From positions 124,001-188,000 of the forward strand of contig JACKGZ010000005.1 in the NCBI GenBank assembly GCA_020639255.1: a stretch of 64,000 nt of DNA, read 5' to 3'. The notes under the pieces were generated by a model, which saw only the letters and a list, made by a program, of their open reading frames with translations, ran no database searches and was not told where the DNA came from. Positions 53,196-63,049 of the stretch are shown in pieces (positions within the stretch are counted from its first letter, which is position 1; each line of letters starts with the position of its first letter). The translations under genes and the position numbers were made by a program. This DNA is from Phycisphaera sp. (GTDB lineage Bacteria; Planctomycetota; Phycisphaerae; Phycisphaerales; UBA1924).

Positions 53196-54578
53196 ATGCA
53201 CAAACACACCATCACCCGTCGCGACTTTCTGGGCACGACCGCTGCGCTCGGCGCCGGGGCCGTCATGTTCCCCGCGTTTGGCCGCACGAGACGGGATACC
53301 ACGCTCCGTGTGCTCTCGATCGGTGTGATCGGGACGATCGGCGGATCGGACCGCAAGATCATCGGTGAGCACCCTGATGCCGAGATCGTCGGGCTGTGCG
53401 ACGTCGACGCCAGGGCGCTCGCCGAGGCGGGCCAGGACCACCCCGATGCGTTCACCTGCGCGGACTACCGCGAGGCGTTCGACAAGTACGGCGACAGGTT
53501 CGACGGTGTCATCGTCTCGACACCGGATCACTCGCACTGCGCGATCATGACGATGGCGCTGGCCCGCAACAAGCATGTGTACGGGCAGAAGCCGCTCGTG
53601 CAGCAGCTCGAAGAGCTGACAATCCTGGACAACGCGGTGAAGGCGAAGCCGAAGCTTGTGACACAAACGGGCGCGCAGCGGATCGAGTCGGCGGACCGAC
53701 GCGCGGCGTACGACATCCTCAAGAGCGGCGTGCTCGGCAGGGTCATCGAGATGCACGTCTCGTTCGGGAACGGAGCCTTGGCGGGCGGGTATTACTTCGC
53801 CGACGGGACGCTGGGCGATCCGATCGAGCCGCCCGAGGGGTTCGACTACGACCTCTGGCTGAACGGTGCCGAGCACGAGCCCTGCCGGCCCCAGATGGTC
53901 CAGCGGCAGTGGCGCAGCTGGTGGCACTACGGCGGCGGGCAGATCGCCGACTGGGTCGTCCATCTGACAGATGTGCTCTTCTACGCCTTCCCGGAACTGA
54001 CGAGCCCGACTCAGGTCTGCACGCGCACGCCGACGCGCGATGTGTCGCACTTCCACGCCGACCGCGTGTCGTCGACGCTGACGTATGAGGTGAACAGCGA
54101 TCGCTTCGCGAATTCGACGTGCAACATGTACTTCTACGACACGGGGCTCAAACCCGATCGCGCACAGCTACGCATCGGAGAGGGCGATTGGCCCGATCAG
54201 ATTTTCACGGCGGTCGTGTGCGAGGGCGGCACGCTCGTGCTCGCACCGAGCGGGCCGATCGAGGTGTGGCGCGAGGGCAAGATGACGCCCGGGCTCGAGA
54301 TGCCGGGGCTGCCGAGTTATGAGAAGTTCAACCACTGGCATGCGTGGGTGGACAAGGCTCTCGGCAAAGACACGCCCCATCTCTGGGCGCCGTTTGCCAA
54401 GTGCATCCGGTGCACCGAGGCGGGCCTGCTCGCCGTGAAGGCAGCCAAGTACCCGGGCCAGGTGCTGGACTGGGACCGCAAGTCGCTGGCCTTCACGAAC
54501 CACGACGAGGCGACGCGGACGATCGTTCGGCGCGCGTACCGCAAGGGGTTCGAGCCGGTTGTGGTCAGCGGCTCATAG
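53196..54578 (+). CDS. Tat-exported Gfo/Idh/MocA-family oxidoreductase
   Basis: A 460-residue NAD(P)-dependent sugar dehydrogenase-like enzyme. It begins with a twin-arginine signal (TRRDFLGTTAALGAGAVMF), so it is exported folded with its cofactor. A Rossmann region follows (SIGVIGTIGGSDRKIIGEHPDA, CDVDARAL), then the conserved TPDHSHCAIM and GQKPLVQQLEE, where the EKP motif reads GQKP. Periplasmic members are common in planctomycetes. ATG 53196 has GAGGCGAG upstream. Confidence 0.9.
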   Translation: MHKHTITRRDFLGTTAALGAGAVMFPAFGRTRRDTTLRVLSIGVIGTIGGSDRKIIGEHPDAEIVGLCDVDARALAEAGQDHPDAFTCADYREAFDKYGDRFDGVIVSTPDHSHCAIMTMALARNKHVYGQKPLVQQLEELTILDNAVKAKPKLVTQTGAQRIESADRRAAYDILKSGVLGRVIEMHVSFGNGALAGGYYFADGTLGDPIEPPEGFDYDLWLNGAEHEPCRPQMVQRQWRSWWHYGGGQIADWVVHLTDVLFYAFPELTSPTQVCTRTPTRDVSHFHADRVSSTLTYEVNSDRFANSTCNMYFYDTGLKPDRAQLRIGEGDWPDQIFTAVVCEGGTLVLAPSGPIEVWREGKMTPGLEMPGLPSYEKFNHWHAWVDKALGKDTPHLWAPFAKCIRCTEAGLLAVKAAKYPGQVLDWDRKSLAFTNHDEATRTIVRRAYRKGFEPVVVSGS

Positions 54579-55080
54579 AGCCAACGGCGAGATCGAGGTC
54601 GGCAACAGCACCTCGGAAGTGCGTCAAGAACTTCTTCTGTTGGCCGCTGGCCGGGAATGGGATGCGTGCGTCGGCAACGGGCAGGCCCGCAACTACAAGC
54701 GCCGGGTAAGCCGCGTCGTGCACGACCGACTTGATCAGCACGATCCTGTCGGGCTTGAGCGACTGGCATCGCTTGATCAGCCCGGGCACCTTCGGAGCGA
54801 GCATGGCCAGTGTGGGCTGCGACACATTCTCCTCGTGGAGATCGATCAGGAACACACTCATGCGCTTGAGTGCATTTAAATGCTCACGTTTTTGATCACG
54901 CTCGGGCTTGTCGCCGGCGAGCCCTTCCCACACGTAGCGAAAGAGCCAATCGTGACGATCGACGTCCTCGAAGTAAAAGTATCGATCTGTGTCGCAGGGC
55001 GGAGCTTCGGCCACGAGGAGAAGCCGCACCTTTTTGGGCTGATACTTCTTTGCCGCTGCTCGCCGTTTCTGCAGTGACAT
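54565..55080 (-). CDS. hypothetical protein, possibly UDG-superfamily-like
   Basis: A 171-residue cytoplasmic protein. The segment LLLVAEAPPCDTDRYFYF near 20-37, then LFRYVWEGLAGD and DRIVLIKSVVHDAAY, resembles the layout of uncharacterised proteins in the uracil-DNA glycosylase superfamily. No glycosylase catalytic motif is evident, so activity is doubtful. GGAGGCGAGC precedes the ATG. It lies 12 bp after the alcohol dehydrogenase, in the same direction, and overlaps the convergent Gfo/Idh end by 14 bp. Confidence 0.6.
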   Translation of the reverse strand: MSLQKRRAAAKKYQPKKVRLLLVAEAPPCDTDRYFYFEDVDRHDWLFRYVWEGLAGDKPERDQKREHLNALKRMSVFLIDLHEENVSQPTLAMLAPKVPGLIKRCQSLKPDRIVLIKSVVHDAAYPALVVAGLPVADARIPFPASGQQKKFLTHFRGAVADLDLAVGSMSR

Positions 55081-55092
55081 GCTCGCCTCCGC

Positions 55093-56103
55093 TTACTTTC
55101 GATCCAGAACAATCCGGTAGCGGGCCTTGCCCTCGCGGAGATGATCCATCGCATCGTTGACGTTCTGCATCGCGAAGTGCTCGGTCTTGGGCTCGATGCC
55201 GTGGCGTGCGGCGAAGTCGAGCATCGTCGCAATCGTCGCCGGGCTGCCGACAGGCGAGCCGGAGATCGCCTTTTGGCCCGCGATCAGCGGGAAAGCGACG
55301 ACACCGAGCGGCTCGAGAACGGCGCCAACCACGTGGAGTCGGCCTTTGGGCTTGAGCGTGCCGACGTAGGCGTTCCAATCGAGCGGCACATTCACGGTGG
55401 AGATAATCATGTCGAAGCGGAACGCGTTCTTCTCAAGTGCGGCCGGGTCGCGTGAGTTGATCGTGTCGTGCGCGCCGAACTCCATCGCTTCTTGCTTCTT
55501 CGAGTCGCTGGATGTGAACGCGGTCACTTCACAGCCCCAGGCCTTGGCGAATTTGAGCGCCATGTGCCCAAGACCACCGATGCCGATGACCGCGACACTT
55601 GCGGTCGGTGAGACGTCGAACTGAACGAACGGATTGAAGACGGTGATGCCGCCACAGAGGAGCGGGCCGGCGGTCTTGGGGTTGAGGTTTGTCGGGAGCT
55701 TGATGGCGCTGGCGGCCTGAGCGCGAACGGTGTCGGCGAACCCGCCGTGGTGCCCGACGATGACGCCCGTGGCGTTCCCGCAGAGGTTGTGGTCGCCCGA
55801 CATGCAGCACGGGCAGGTCATGCAGTAGCCCGCGTGCCAGCCGACGCCCACGCGATCGCCCGGCTTCAGATTCGAGACGTGCGCCCCGGCGGCCTTCACG
55901 GTCCCGATGATCTCGTGGCCCGGCACGAACGGGTACTGAGTCATCCCCCACTCGTTGTTGAGCATGCTCAGGTCGGAGTGGCAGATGCCGCAGGACTCGA
56001 CGGCGATGTCGACGTCGTGGTCGCCCAGCGGGCCGAGCTCGTAGGTAAAGGGTTCGAGGCGGGCGCCGGGGGATGCGGCTGCGTAGGCGTTGACGGTCGT
56101 CAT
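55093..56103 (-). CDS. zinc-dependent alcohol dehydrogenase (CAD/YahK-like)
   Basis: A 336-residue medium-chain dehydrogenase. Catalytic zinc residues lie in SCGICHSDL (C41) and PGHEIIG (H63); a structural zinc cluster is [15 protein letters not shown] (94-108). The nucleotide loop is [17 protein letters not shown]. The ATG at 56103 has AGGAG upstream and starts the usual family N-terminus; a longer in-frame start at 56229 is unlikely. Relatives reduce cinnamaldehydes and other aldehydes with NADPH. It is divergent from msrBA. Confidence 0.93.
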   Translation of the reverse strand: MTTVNAYAAASPGARLEPFTYELGPLGDHDVDIAVESCGICHSDLSMLNNEWGMTQYPFVPGHEIIGTVKAAGAHVSNLKPGDRVGVGWHAGYCMTCPCCMSGDHNLCGNATGVIVGHHGGFADTVRAQAASAIKLPTNLNPKTAGPLLCGGITVFNPFVQFDVSPTASVAVIGIGGLGHMALKFAKAWGCEVTAFTSSDSKKQEAMEFGAHDTINSRDPAALEKNAFRFDMIISTVNVPLDWNAYVGTLKPKGRLHVVGAVLEPLGVVAFPLIAGQKAISGSPVGSPATIATMLDFAARHGIEPKTEHFAMQNVNDAMDHLREGKARYRIVLDRK

Positions 56104-56276
56104 TGGGAGCTCCTTCTGGGCGGGCACGTCCGAAAGACTTGAACGAGGTCCATACCCGATGGCAAACTGTAAGGAGAAGAACGGGGCCGGGTCTTGGTCT
56201 GGTGTATGAATCCTTGATTCATGGCCCACCGAACCGAGGCTGGGAATAGTCCGGGTTCGAGGAAGGATGACAGGGT

Positions 56277-57374
56277 ATGAATACCAAGGTCGTCGGTCTG
56301 TTCATGCTGGGCGTCATGCTGGCCGTGGCGTTCCTTGCCTTCGCCAAAGTCCATGAGGCCCATTACGCGGCCACCCAGGTCAGCAGCCAACCCGAGACCG
56401 ATCAGGAGAACCCCGTGCAGCGGAAGTCCAAGTCCGGATACGACATCACCCGCCTCTCCAAGGCTCAGGTTGCTGAGCTCGCGAGCACGCTCGACGAGGA
56501 GGCCTACCGCGTCACGCAGAAGGCGGGCACGGAGCCCGCGTTCTGCGGCACGCTCCTCGACAACAAGAAGGAAGGCGTTTACTCCTGCGTCGTCTGCGGA
56601 CTCCCGCTTTTCTCGAGCGATCACAAGTTCGACTCGGGCTCGGGCTGGCCCAGCTTCTACCGCGAGTTCGATCCGGAGCATGTCGCGCGCCATGCGGACA
56701 ACTCGATCGCGTTCATGCCGAGAGTGGAGATCGACTGCGCCCGCTGCGGCGCGCACCTCGGGCACGTCTTCGACGACGGCCCGAAGCCGACCGGCGAGCG
56801 TCACTGTCTCAACTCCGCGTCGCTCGTCTTCACCGAGAAGGGCGATGACCTGCCCGAGCAGCACACGGCGGCCAATACCGAAGGCGCACAGACCGAGACC
56901 GCCTACTTCGCGGGCGGATGCTTCTGGGGTGTCGAGCACTACTTCCAGAAGGGCGAGGGCGTCATCGACGCTGTCAGCGGCTACATGCAGGGCACCAAGG
57001 ACGATCCGACCTACAAAGAGGTCTGCTACAAGGACACCGGGCACGCCGAGACGGTGAAGGTGGTTTTCGACCCGTCGAAGATCAGCTACGAGGAGCTGCT
57101 CCGCGCGTTCTTCGTGATGCACGACCCGACGCAGCTCAACCGCCAGGGCCCGGACATCGGAGATCAGTACCGCTCGGGCATCTACTTCACGAGCGACGAG
57201 CAGAGAGAGAAGGCCGAGGCGTACATCAAGGAACTCAACGCTTCGGGCCAATACAAGAAGCCGATCGTGACGGAGGTGGAGCGGGCCGAGACGTTCTGGC
57301 CTGCCGAGGACTACCACCAGGACTACATCGTGAAGACCGGCCGGGCCTGCCACGTGACGAACCCCTGGGAATAA
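56277..57374 (+). CDS. membrane-anchored MsrB-MsrA fusion
   Basis: A 365-residue bifunctional methionine sulfoxide reductase in MsrB-then-MsrA order. A hydrophobic signal anchor (about 5-24) exports it. The MsrB domain (52-187) has zinc cysteines C104, C107, C154 and C157 and the catalytic C177 in RHCLNSAS. The MsrA domain (208-360) has GGCFWG with C215. It should repair oxidised methionines outside the cytoplasm. A reductant domain such as PilB's thioredoxin part is absent, so an external reductant is needed. Confidence 0.94.
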   Translation: MNTKVVGLFMLGVMLAVAFLAFAKVHEAHYAATQVSSQPETDQENPVQRKSKSGYDITRLSKAQVAELASTLDEEAYRVTQKAGTEPAFCGTLLDNKKEGVYSCVVCGLPLFSSDHKFDSGSGWPSFYREFDPEHVARHADNSIAFMPRVEIDCARCGAHLGHVFDDGPKPTGERHCLNSASLVFTEKGDDLPEQHTAANTEGAQTETAYFAGGCFWGVEHYFQKGEGVIDAVSGYMQGTKDDPTYKEVCYKDTGHAETVKVVFDPSKISYEELLRAFFVMHDPTQLNRQGPDIGDQYRSGIYFTSDEQREKAEAYIKELNASGQYKKPIVTEVERAETFWPAEDYHQDYIVKTGRACHVTNPWE

Positions 57375-57386
57375 GCCGACCTCTGC

Positions 57387-57392
57387 TACGAT
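57387..57392 (+). promoter_or_regulatory. TACGAT -10-like element of the prepilin-like gene
   Basis: TACGAT ends 6 nt before the GTG at 57399. The same hexamer precedes uvrB. Confidence 0.4.
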
Positions 57393-57398
57393 GAGGGC

Positions 57399-58058
57399 GT
57401 GGACCACCGCGCCTTCACACTCATCGAGCTGCTGGTCGTCATCGCGATCGTGGCGCTGCTCATCGGAATCCTGCTTCCCACGCTGAACGCCGCGCGCAAA
57501 ACAGCCGAGCAGGTGAAGTGCTATTCGAATCTGCGTCAGATCGCTCTCTCGAGCACAATGTACGCCGACGCGAACAACGGCTGGTCGCCGGCGCTCGGCG
57601 TGCCATGGGTGCGATCGCCGTTCTGGGCGTTCGTCGTTCAGTCCGACGCGGACAGCGAGACGTACTCGGCAGACTCGGTGCTCGTGTGCCCCTCGGCGGA
57701 CCGCGTGCACGGGCGGATCATGACCCGTACCTACGCCGTGAGCGTGACGGGCCTTGCGGGCAAGCCCGGCGACCGCGCCAACTACGACGATGAGGCCGTG
57801 CACGTCCCACTCTGGAACATCCAGAGGCCCGGCGAGGTCGGGTGGTACATCGATTCGGAGACAGCCCCGGTGACGGGCACCGCCCCGCCGCTGACGCGCA
57901 CGATCTCGACGGTCGATTTCCGCGACGGAGGCCATGTCCCCGCGCGCCTCGGGTACTATCACGGCGGACCAAAGCCCAAATACAATTTCGTACGCTTTGA
58001 TACGAGCACGGGCTCGCAGGTCAAAGTGCCCGAATCTTGGCTCGATCCGCTGCCCTAG
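57399..58058 (+). CDS. type II secretion/pseudopilin-like protein
   Basis: A 219-residue protein beginning RAFTLIELLVVIAIVALLIG, the class III prepilin signal: peptidase cuts before F and the glutamate at +5 guides assembly. The C-terminal head is beta-rich and ends with the DGGHVPARLGYYHGG stretch often seen in planctomycete prepilins (DUF1559-related). No secretion ATPase or peptidase is nearby, so it is one of the dispersed pseudopilins usual in such genomes. The start is GTG with TACGAT 6 nt upstream. Confidence 0.86.
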   Translation: MDHRAFTLIELLVVIAIVALLIGILLPTLNAARKTAEQVKCYSNLRQIALSSTMYADANNGWSPALGVPWVRSPFWAFVVQSDADSETYSADSVLVCPSADRVHGRIMTRTYAVSVTGLAGKPGDRANYDDEAVHVPLWNIQRPGEVGWYIDSETAPVTGTAPPLTRTISTVDFRDGGHVPARLGYYHGGPKPKYNFVRFDTSTGSQVKVPESWLDPLP

Positions 58059-58064
58059 CTCAAG

Positions 58065-59315
58065 ATGGAGATGCGCATGCTCGCAACCACAACGATCCTC
58101 GCGGCCACGATGCTTGGCTGCCAGCCCGCCGGAGATGCTGAGATCTCGGTGCCCGACGGCTTCACCGCGACGGTCATCCACGAGGGCGTCGGGCCCGCCC
58201 GGCACATGGTCGTGCGCGACAACGGCGACGTCTACGTCGCGCTCCGGCAACGCACCGACGACGGCGGGATCGCCTGCCTCCGCGACGCCGACAAGGACGG
58301 CACGTACGAAACCATCGAGTACGCCGGGCGCGTCCAGGGCACGGGCATCGCGCTGCACGGCAACTGGCTCTACTTCGGCGAGGATTTCCGCATCGTGCGT
58401 TTCGAGCTGCCGGAGGATTCGTTGACGCCCGTCGGCGACCCCGAGCTCATCGTCAGCGGGTTCGCCGAGGAAGGCCAGCACGCGGCCAAGTCGATCGACG
58501 TCGGTGACGACGGCAGGCTCTACATCAACTGCGGCGCGCCCGCCAACGCATGCCAGGTGCAGATGCGCACGCCCGGCTCACCCGGCATGGATCCGTGTCC
58601 GATCCTCGAATACGCCGGCGGCATCTGGGTGTACGACGCAAACAAGCCCAGGCAGCAGCACACGCGCGACGGCGTGCGATACGCCACGGGCCTGCGCAAC
58701 TGCGTGGCGATCGATCAGAAGGGCGACGCCGTCTACGCCGTGATGCACGGCCGCGATCAGCTCGACTCGCTCTTCCCCCAGCTCTTCACGCCCCAGCAGA
58801 ACGCCGACCTTCCCGCCGAGGAGATGTTCCGGCTCGAAGAAGGTGACAACGGCGGCTGGCCCTACACCTACTACGACGGCGGCCGCGATGAACGCATGCT
58901 CGCGCCCGAGTACGGCGGCGACGGCAAGACACCGGCCGAGAAGGGCAAGTACACCGAGCCCATCCAGGCCTTTCCCGCGCATTGGGCGCCCAACGCGATC
59001 CTCATGTACGGCGGTGAGCAGTTCCCCGAGTGGTACCGAGGCGGCGCGTTCGTCGCGTTCCACGGGTCGTGGAACCGGGCGCCCGAGCCGCAGGCCGGCT
59101 ACAACGTGACATTCACCCCGTTCAAGGGCGGCAAGCCCAGCGGCGACTACGAGGTTTTCGCCGACGGCTTCGCCGGATCCGACGAGATCCGCTCGCCGAG
59201 GCAGGCGGCGCACAGGCCCATGGGCCTTGCGCAGGGCCCCGACGGCTCGCTCTTCATCTGCGACTCCGTCAAGGGCACGATCTGGCGCATCACATACACC
59301 GGGGGTGATGAGTGA
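58065..59315 (+). CDS. PQQ-dependent sugar dehydrogenase-like lipoprotein
   Basis: A 416-residue exported protein with lipobox MLGC at residues 16-19. The beta-propeller of the glucose/sorbosone dehydrogenase family follows: VPDGFTATVIHEGV, EEGQHAAKSIDVGDDG, GLRNCVAIDQKGDAVY and GSWNRAPEPQAGY. Members oxidise sugars with PQQ in the periplasm. In-frame ATGs at 58071 and 58077 are alternatives; GGAG at 58067-58070 would suit 58077. No PQQ biosynthesis gene is visible. The cytochrome c gene overlaps its end (GTGA). Confidence 0.88.
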   Translation: MEMRMLATTTILAATMLGCQPAGDAEISVPDGFTATVIHEGVGPARHMVVRDNGDVYVALRQRTDDGGIACLRDADKDGTYETIEYAGRVQGTGIALHGNWLYFGEDFRIVRFELPEDSLTPVGDPELIVSGFAEEGQHAAKSIDVGDDGRLYINCGAPANACQVQMRTPGSPGMDPCPILEYAGGIWVYDANKPRQQHTRDGVRYATGLRNCVAIDQKGDAVYAVMHGRDQLDSLFPQLFTPQQNADLPAEEMFRLEEGDNGGWPYTYYDGGRDERMLAPEYGGDGKTPAEKGKYTEPIQAFPAHWAPNAILMYGGEQFPEWYRGGAFVAFHGSWNRAPEPQAGYNVTFTPFKGGKPSGDYEVFADGFAGSDEIRSPRQAAHRPMGLAQGPDGSLFICDSVKGTIWRITYTGGDE

Positions 59316-59764
59316 GACTCACGATCTGTTTCGCCGTCACGCTTCTGATCGCCGGGTGCGGGGATGAGAAACCAGCCGAGCCGACGCATCAGGACTCGCA
59401 GAAGTCCGTCATGCCGGACGCGACGGCTGTGAGTGTCACGAACGGCCAGGCGATCTATGTGCAATCGTGCCTGCTCTGTCACCAGCACGACGGCGGCGGC
59501 GTGCCCGACATGCAGCCGCCGCTCGTTGACAGCGCCATCGCCGGAGGCGACGCGGATGTGCTGATCGACCTCGTTCTCCGAGGCATCGGCGGCAAGCCGC
59601 CCTCACTGCCGGCCAGCGGCAAGTACGCGATGGTCATGCCGGGTGTGCCGCAACTGACGGATCAGCAGATCGCCGACCTGCTCACGTACATCCGACAGGA
59701 ATACGTTCAGGCGGGGCCGATCTCGCCGGTCGAAGTCGCGGCGGTGCGGGCCAAGCTGGAGTAG
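59312..59764 (+). CDS. cytochrome c lipoprotein
   Basis: A 150-residue electron carrier starting at GTG inside the stop of the dehydrogenase gene. The lipobox is IAGC (residue 16). The haem motif CLLCH binds through C53 and C56, with H57 as axial ligand; a distal methionine is in MVMPGVPQL. The coupled translation strongly suggests that it accepts electrons from the PQQ-type dehydrogenase and passes them to the respiratory chain. Confidence 0.9.
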   Translation: MRLTICFAVTLLIAGCGDEKPAEPTHQDSQKSVMPDATAVSVTNGQAIYVQSCLLCHQHDGGGVPDMQPPLVDSAIAGGDADVLIDLVLRGIGGKPPSLPASGKYAMVMPGVPQLTDQQIADLLTYIRQEYVQAGPISPVEVAAVRAKLE

Positions 59765-59767
59765 CAT
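59762..59767 (+). promoter_or_regulatory. TAGCAT -10-like element of recQ
   Basis: TAGCAT starts with the cytochrome stop codon and ends 8 nt before the recQ ATG, with no Shine-Dalgarno. Confidence 0.45.
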
Positions 59768-59775
59768 CCGGTCCC

Positions 59776-61620
59776 ATGGACGGACCCGCACGGACATCGC
59801 AGGAGGCGATCGGCGATATCGTCGAGAGGATCTGGGGCTTTCGCGAGCTGAGGCCTCTTCAGGAGCCCGCGGTCCGGGCGGTGCTCGAAGAACGCGACTC
59901 GCTCGTCGTGCTGCCCACGGGTGGCGGCAAGAGCCTCTGCTACCAGCTCCCACCGATGATCTCGGGCAAGCTCTCGCTCGTCATCAGCCCGCTCATCGCG
60001 CTCATGCAAGACCAGATCGACGGGCTCACGCTCAATGGCTACCCCGCGGCCGCGCTGCACAGCAACTGCACCGACGAAGAAGTCGACGACGCGCACCGCA
60101 GGCTCGAATCAGGCGAGCTGCGCCTGCTACTCGTTTCGCCCGAAAGGGCTGTCACGAGCGGGTTCATGTCGCGGTTGCCGAGGCTCGGCGTCGGCGCGAT
60201 CGCGATCGATGAGGCGCACTGCATCAGCCACTGGGGGCACGATTTCCGACCGGAGTATCGGCGTCTGCTTGAACTGCGCGAAAGGCTGCCTGGCGTGTCG
60301 CTCCACGCGTACACCGCGACCGCGACACCGCGGGTGCGTGAGGACATCGTGCGTCAGCTCGGGCTGCGCGATCCTGAGATCCTGATCGGGACGTTCGACC
60401 GCCCGAACCTGACGTACCGCGTGCTTCCGCGTGTGAAAGCCGCGGATCAGATCGCCGAGATCCTCAAGCGTCACGAGAACGAGGCGGCGATCGTCTACTG
60501 CATGAGCCGGCGCGAGACGGAGAACATCGCCGAGTCGCTCATGAGTCGCGGCGTCAACGCCTCGGCTTACCACGCGGGCATGGACCCCGAGAAACGCCGA
60601 CGCATTCAGGACCGCTTCACGACCGAGCGCCTCGACGTTGTCGTCGCCACGGTCGCATTCGGCATGGGTATCGACCGCTCGGACGTGCGATGTGTGATCC
60701 ATGCGTCGCTGCCCAAAAGCGTCGAGGCGTACCAGCAGGAGACGGGTCGGGCCGGGCGTGACGGGCTCGAGGCCGAATGTGTGCTGCTGTACTCATCGGG
60801 CGATGCGAGGCGCTGGGAGCAGCTCATCGAGTCCACGGCCGCCGAGTTCGGCAACGAGCCCGACCCCGCGCAGTTCGAACTCGTGCGCCGGATGCGTTCG
60901 TTCGCTTCGTCGATGCGCTGCCGGCACAAAACGCTCAGCGAGCACTTCGGACAGGCATACGAGCCGGACAATTGCGGCGCGTGCGACGTCTGCCTGGGCG
61001 AGGTCGCGATGGTGCCCGAATCGACCGTCGTGGCGCAGAAGATTTTGTCCTGCATCGCACGGGCCGCGGGCGACACGCGGGCGACCTACGGCGGGGCGTA
61101 CATCGCCGACGTGCTCCGCGGCTCAAGGGCCCAGAAAATCATCGAACGCGGGCACGACTTGCTCAGTACGTTCGGCCTGCTCAAGCACATGCGCCGCGAC
61201 GTGATCGTGAGCATGATCGACCAACTCGTCGACCAGGAGCTGCTCGAGCGCGCACCTGGCGAGTTCCCGGTCTTGCTCCTTACGCAGGGCTCGATGGAAG
61301 TCCTGCGCAGTGAGCGCGAGGTCTCGCTGCTTTCGCCGCCCGCACCGACCAAGCGTGCCCGCTCCGCCGACGGCGAGGACCCACTCAGCGACACTCAGCA
61401 CGACGTATTCGAGCGCCTGCGCAGCCTGCGCCGACGGCTCGCCGATGAGCAGGGTGTGCCGCCCTACGTCGTGTTCAACGACGCCACGCTCCGCGAGATG
61501 GTCCGCCGGATGCCCGCCTCGTCCGAAGAGATGCTCTCGATCAAGGGCGTCGGACAGGCCAAGATGCAGCGTTTCGGCGAAGCTTTCCTCGATGAACTGC
61601 TCTCGGCCAGCCGCGGCTAG
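59776..61620 (+). CDS. recQ: RecQ-family ATP-dependent DNA helicase
   Basis: A 614-residue 3'-5' helicase acting in recombination and fork repair. Motif I LPTGGGKS is at 46-53, and the aromatic-rich DEAH box reads IDEAHCISHWGHDFRPEY. The QETGRAGRDG motif VI and the RQC zinc site (MRCRHKTLSEHF ... CGACDVC) follow. The C-terminal HRDC domain contains SSEEMLSIKGVGQAKMQRFGE. All domains of the full-length enzyme are present. The leaderless start matches that of the other repair genes. Confidence 0.96.
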   Translation: MDGPARTSQEAIGDIVERIWGFRELRPLQEPAVRAVLEERDSLVVLPTGGGKSLCYQLPPMISGKLSLVISPLIALMQDQIDGLTLNGYPAAALHSNCTDEEVDDAHRRLESGELRLLLVSPERAVTSGFMSRLPRLGVGAIAIDEAHCISHWGHDFRPEYRRLLELRERLPGVSLHAYTATATPRVREDIVRQLGLRDPEILIGTFDRPNLTYRVLPRVKAADQIAEILKRHENEAAIVYCMSRRETENIAESLMSRGVNASAYHAGMDPEKRRRIQDRFTTERLDVVVATVAFGMGIDRSDVRCVIHASLPKSVEAYQQETGRAGRDGLEAECVLLYSSGDARRWEQLIESTAAEFGNEPDPAQFELVRRMRSFASSMRCRHKTLSEHFGQAYEPDNCGACDVCLGEVAMVPESTVVAQKILSCIARAAGDTRATYGGAYIADVLRGSRAQKIIERGHDLLSTFGLLKHMRRDVIVSMIDQLVDQELLERAPGEFPVLLLTQGSMEVLRSEREVSLLSPPAPTKRARSADGEDPLSDTQHDVFERLRSLRRRLADEQGVPPYVVFNDATLREMVRRMPASSEEMLSIKGVGQAKMQRFGEAFLDELLSASRG

Positions 61621-61623
61621 ACT
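61618..61623 (+). promoter_or_regulatory. TAGACT -10-like element of bioY
   Basis: TAGACT contains the recQ stop and ends 7 nt before the bioY ATG, without a Shine-Dalgarno sequence. Confidence 0.4.
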
Positions 61624-61630
61624 TGCTCCA

Positions 61631-62230
61631 ATGCCGGGCAGTCTTGAACATATCGAACGTGTTCCGCGGAGCGATCCGCACACGCTCGCTGCGCTGATGA
61701 CGATTTTCCAGTCTCTGCTCTTCGCCTGGTTGACGGGGATCTCTGCGCTGGTCGCGGTCCCGCTGCCTCCTTACGGCGTCCCAATGACACTCCAGACACT
61801 GGTCGTGATCGTCGGCGCGATGGGCCTGCGTGTCCGGGTTGGTATGGCTGGCATGCTTCTCTATATCGTTGTCGGCTGGCTCGGCGCGGGCGTCTTTGCA
61901 AGCGGAAGGGCCGGCATCGAAGTCATACTCGGACAAACCGGCGGCTATCTGCTCGGCTTTCTGGTATGCCAGCCCGTCATCGCCGGCATCGTTCGACGCA
62001 AAGATCGCACCGTGCGCGGCTGGGGCGCGATCATCACAGCAATGATCGCAGGCCACGCGGTGATTTTCCTGCTGGGTGTCCCCTGGCTCGCGGTCGTTCG
62101 ACACGTTTCGATCGTCGATGCCATCAACGGCGGCTTTGTGCCGTACATTCCTGGCATGATTCTCAAGACGATCGCCGCGGTCATGATCGGGCTGGCCGTC
62201 TGGCCCCGGTCGTGCCGGAAATTCTGGTAA
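61631..62230 (+). CDS. bioY: BioY biotin transporter
   Basis: A 199-residue membrane protein with about six spans. The family pattern is visible in VPLPPYGVPMTLQTLVVIVGA and GRAGIEVILGQTGGYLLGF. It is the substrate-specific S component of an ECF-type biotin importer; the EcfAAT module is not in the window, but BioY can also act alone. The first 20 residues (EHIERVPRSDP) are a soluble extension. It is 11 bp after recQ. Confidence 0.9.
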   Translation: MPGSLEHIERVPRSDPHTLAALMTIFQSLLFAWLTGISALVAVPLPPYGVPMTLQTLVVIVGAMGLRVRVGMAGMLLYIVVGWLGAGVFASGRAGIEVILGQTGGYLLGFLVCQPVIAGIVRRKDRTVRGWGAIITAMIAGHAVIFLLGVPWLAVVRHVSIVDAINGGFVPYIPGMILKTIAAVMIGLAVWPRSCRKFW

Positions 62231-62245
62231 TCACCTCATCGGAGC

Positions 62246-63049
62246 ATGATGAGCCACGAGCAACACATCGAGCAGAGTTTCTACGCGGACGCATCGGTCT
62301 ACGACATCCTGCACGCCGAGGGGACGGCCGAGGAGCTCGACTGCCTCGAACGCCTCGCGCACACCTTCGCCAGCGGCGCACCAAACGTCTGGCTCGAGCC
62401 CGCATGCGGCAGCGGGCGTCTGATCCGCCTCGCGGCGAGGCGTGACGATGCTCGGCATGTCATCGGGTTCGATCTCGAGCCCCGGATGATCGACTACGCG
62501 AAGCGCCGCGCCGAGAGGGCCGACCTGACTCACCAGCACACGCTCTTCGTCAGTGACATGACTCAATTCGTAGGCAAAGTCAAACCGAACTCGGTTGGCT
62601 TCGCGTTCAATGTGATCAACACGATCCGCCACCTCGAGAGCGACGAACAGCTGCTCGCCCACTTCGATCAGATCGCCACTTCGCTCCATCCACAAGGTGT
62701 GTACGTCCTAGGGATTAGCCTCTCTTTCTACGGCCACGAGATGCCGAGTGAGGACGTCTGGTCCGGCAAGCGAGGGCAGTGCGAAGTGAAGCAGGTTGTG
62801 AACTATGTGCCGCCTGATAGCGACGACGGCTCACGGATCGAGTTGATCTACAGCACCATTACCGTCGCGCGCCCTTCGGGTGAGCAGGTCATCTCGTCGT
62901 GCTACGAGCTCCGCACGTACAACCGGGCGCAATGGCAGGACATCATCGACCGCTCAAATCTACGGATGATCGGATTCACGGATGCGCTCGGCGAACCCGA
63001 CGAGCCTGAGGAGCCGGGCTACGGGCTGTGGGTCTTGGGATTGCGTTAG
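62246..63049 (+). CDS. class I SAM-dependent methyltransferase
   Basis: A 267-residue protein with motif I WLEPACGSGRLIRLAAR near 49-65 and the following acidic loop GFDLEPRMID. The later part (SVGFAFNVINTIRHLES, GVYVLGISLSFYGHEMP) resembles the small-molecule methyltransferases. The target is unknown. GGAG at 62241-62244 is 4 nt before the second ATG (62249), which may be the true start. It ends 4 bp into the convergent partial gene. Confidence 0.83.
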   Translation: MMSHEQHIEQSFYADASVYDILHAEGTAEELDCLERLAHTFASGAPNVWLEPACGSGRLIRLAARRDDARHVIGFDLEPRMIDYAKRRAERADLTHQHTLFVSDMTQFVGKVKPNSVGFAFNVINTIRHLESDEQLLAHFDQIATSLHPQGVYVLGISLSFYGHEMPSEDVWSGKRGQCEVKQVVNYVPPDSDDGSRIELIYSTITVARPSGEQVISSCYELRTYNRAQWQDIIDRSNLRMIGFTDALGEPDEPEEPGYGLWVLGLR

